Source of the DNA: Membranipora membranacea
Lineage: Eukaryota; Bryozoa; Gymnolaemata; Cheilostomatida; Membraniporidae
Direction of reading: 5' to 3'
DNA length: 60,000 nucleotides
Assembly: GCA_914767715.1 (NCBI GenBank)
Contig: OU612074.1
Location: forward strand, 21,378,062 to 21,438,061
How positions within the stretch are numbered: the stretch's first letter is position 1; every line of letters begins with the position of its first letter. Positions 59,875-60,000 of this stretch are shown in pieces. The notes beneath the pieces were generated by a model. That model made no database searches and had not been told where the DNA came from. It worked only from the letters and a program-made list of their open reading frames with translations. The translations under genes and the position numbers were made by a program.

Positions 59875-60000
59875 GAACATTTTGATCATCAACATATTTA
59901 TTAGTTTATCGTAATAAGTGTGATGGTTGTGACGTACCATAGGGACTACCGGCTGACTCTTACCGCTGATAAATTGCCATCACCTTGGAAGTTTGAGAGG

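Overview
This 60 kb window is AT-rich animal nuclear DNA. It has spliced genes with GT-AG introns, an initiator tRNA with internal Pol III boxes, a degenerin/ENaC/ASIC-type channel, rhodopsin-like receptors, and many decayed LINEs, SINEs, MITEs and DNA transposons. A marine invertebrate is the best guess; nothing fixes the phylum. Exon models were made by hand from splice signals and phase, without homology searches.

Layout. 1-18.5 kb is mostly dead mobile DNA: a hAT transposase tail, two blocks of a 58-bp satellite around a LINE fragment, several CR1/Jockey-like and RTE-like LINE pieces, a hAT-type MITE with an 8-bp target duplication, and two related hairpin elements. A clean initiator tRNA-Met lies at 18576-18647. 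From 31388 down to 19443 (minus strand) a 16-exon DEG/ENaC/ASIC-like channel can be assembled with every phase matching, giving 670 residues. Between TM1 and the finger/palm it carries a small family of related S/T/N/D-rich cassette exons. One intron holds a P-type transposon (22241-24219) with a perfect 8-bp target duplication. 32.6-34.4 kb holds pieces of an arylsulfatase-like gene around a 36-bp minisatellite, in which every unit contains a GTAAGT on the transcribed strand. 36349-37380 is an intact single-exon receptor. 39096-40348 is a receptor pseudogene opened by a TTAA-flanked MITE and two frameshifts. 48128-50614 is a 6-exon gene for a 377-aa protein I do not recognise, with possible further 5' exons at 45069 and 47385.

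The most unusual object is 53128-59740, a 6.6-kb giant inverted-repeat (foldback-like) element. Its arms of about 2.2 and 2.9 kb are mirror images, each ending in nested palindromes and 20-bp repeats, followed by a tandem array of a 353-bp unit. Each unit carries two copies of the core GCCGCGCGAAAACAACC at alternating spacing of about 165 and 188 bp. The loop holds an ORF with a complete-looking OTU cysteine-protease core. I see no recognisable transposase. It may be an undescribed foldback transposon family carrying an OTU protease.

The host genes do not form a pathway. The channel and receptors suggest neuronal or chemosensory signalling genes in a transposon-rich region.
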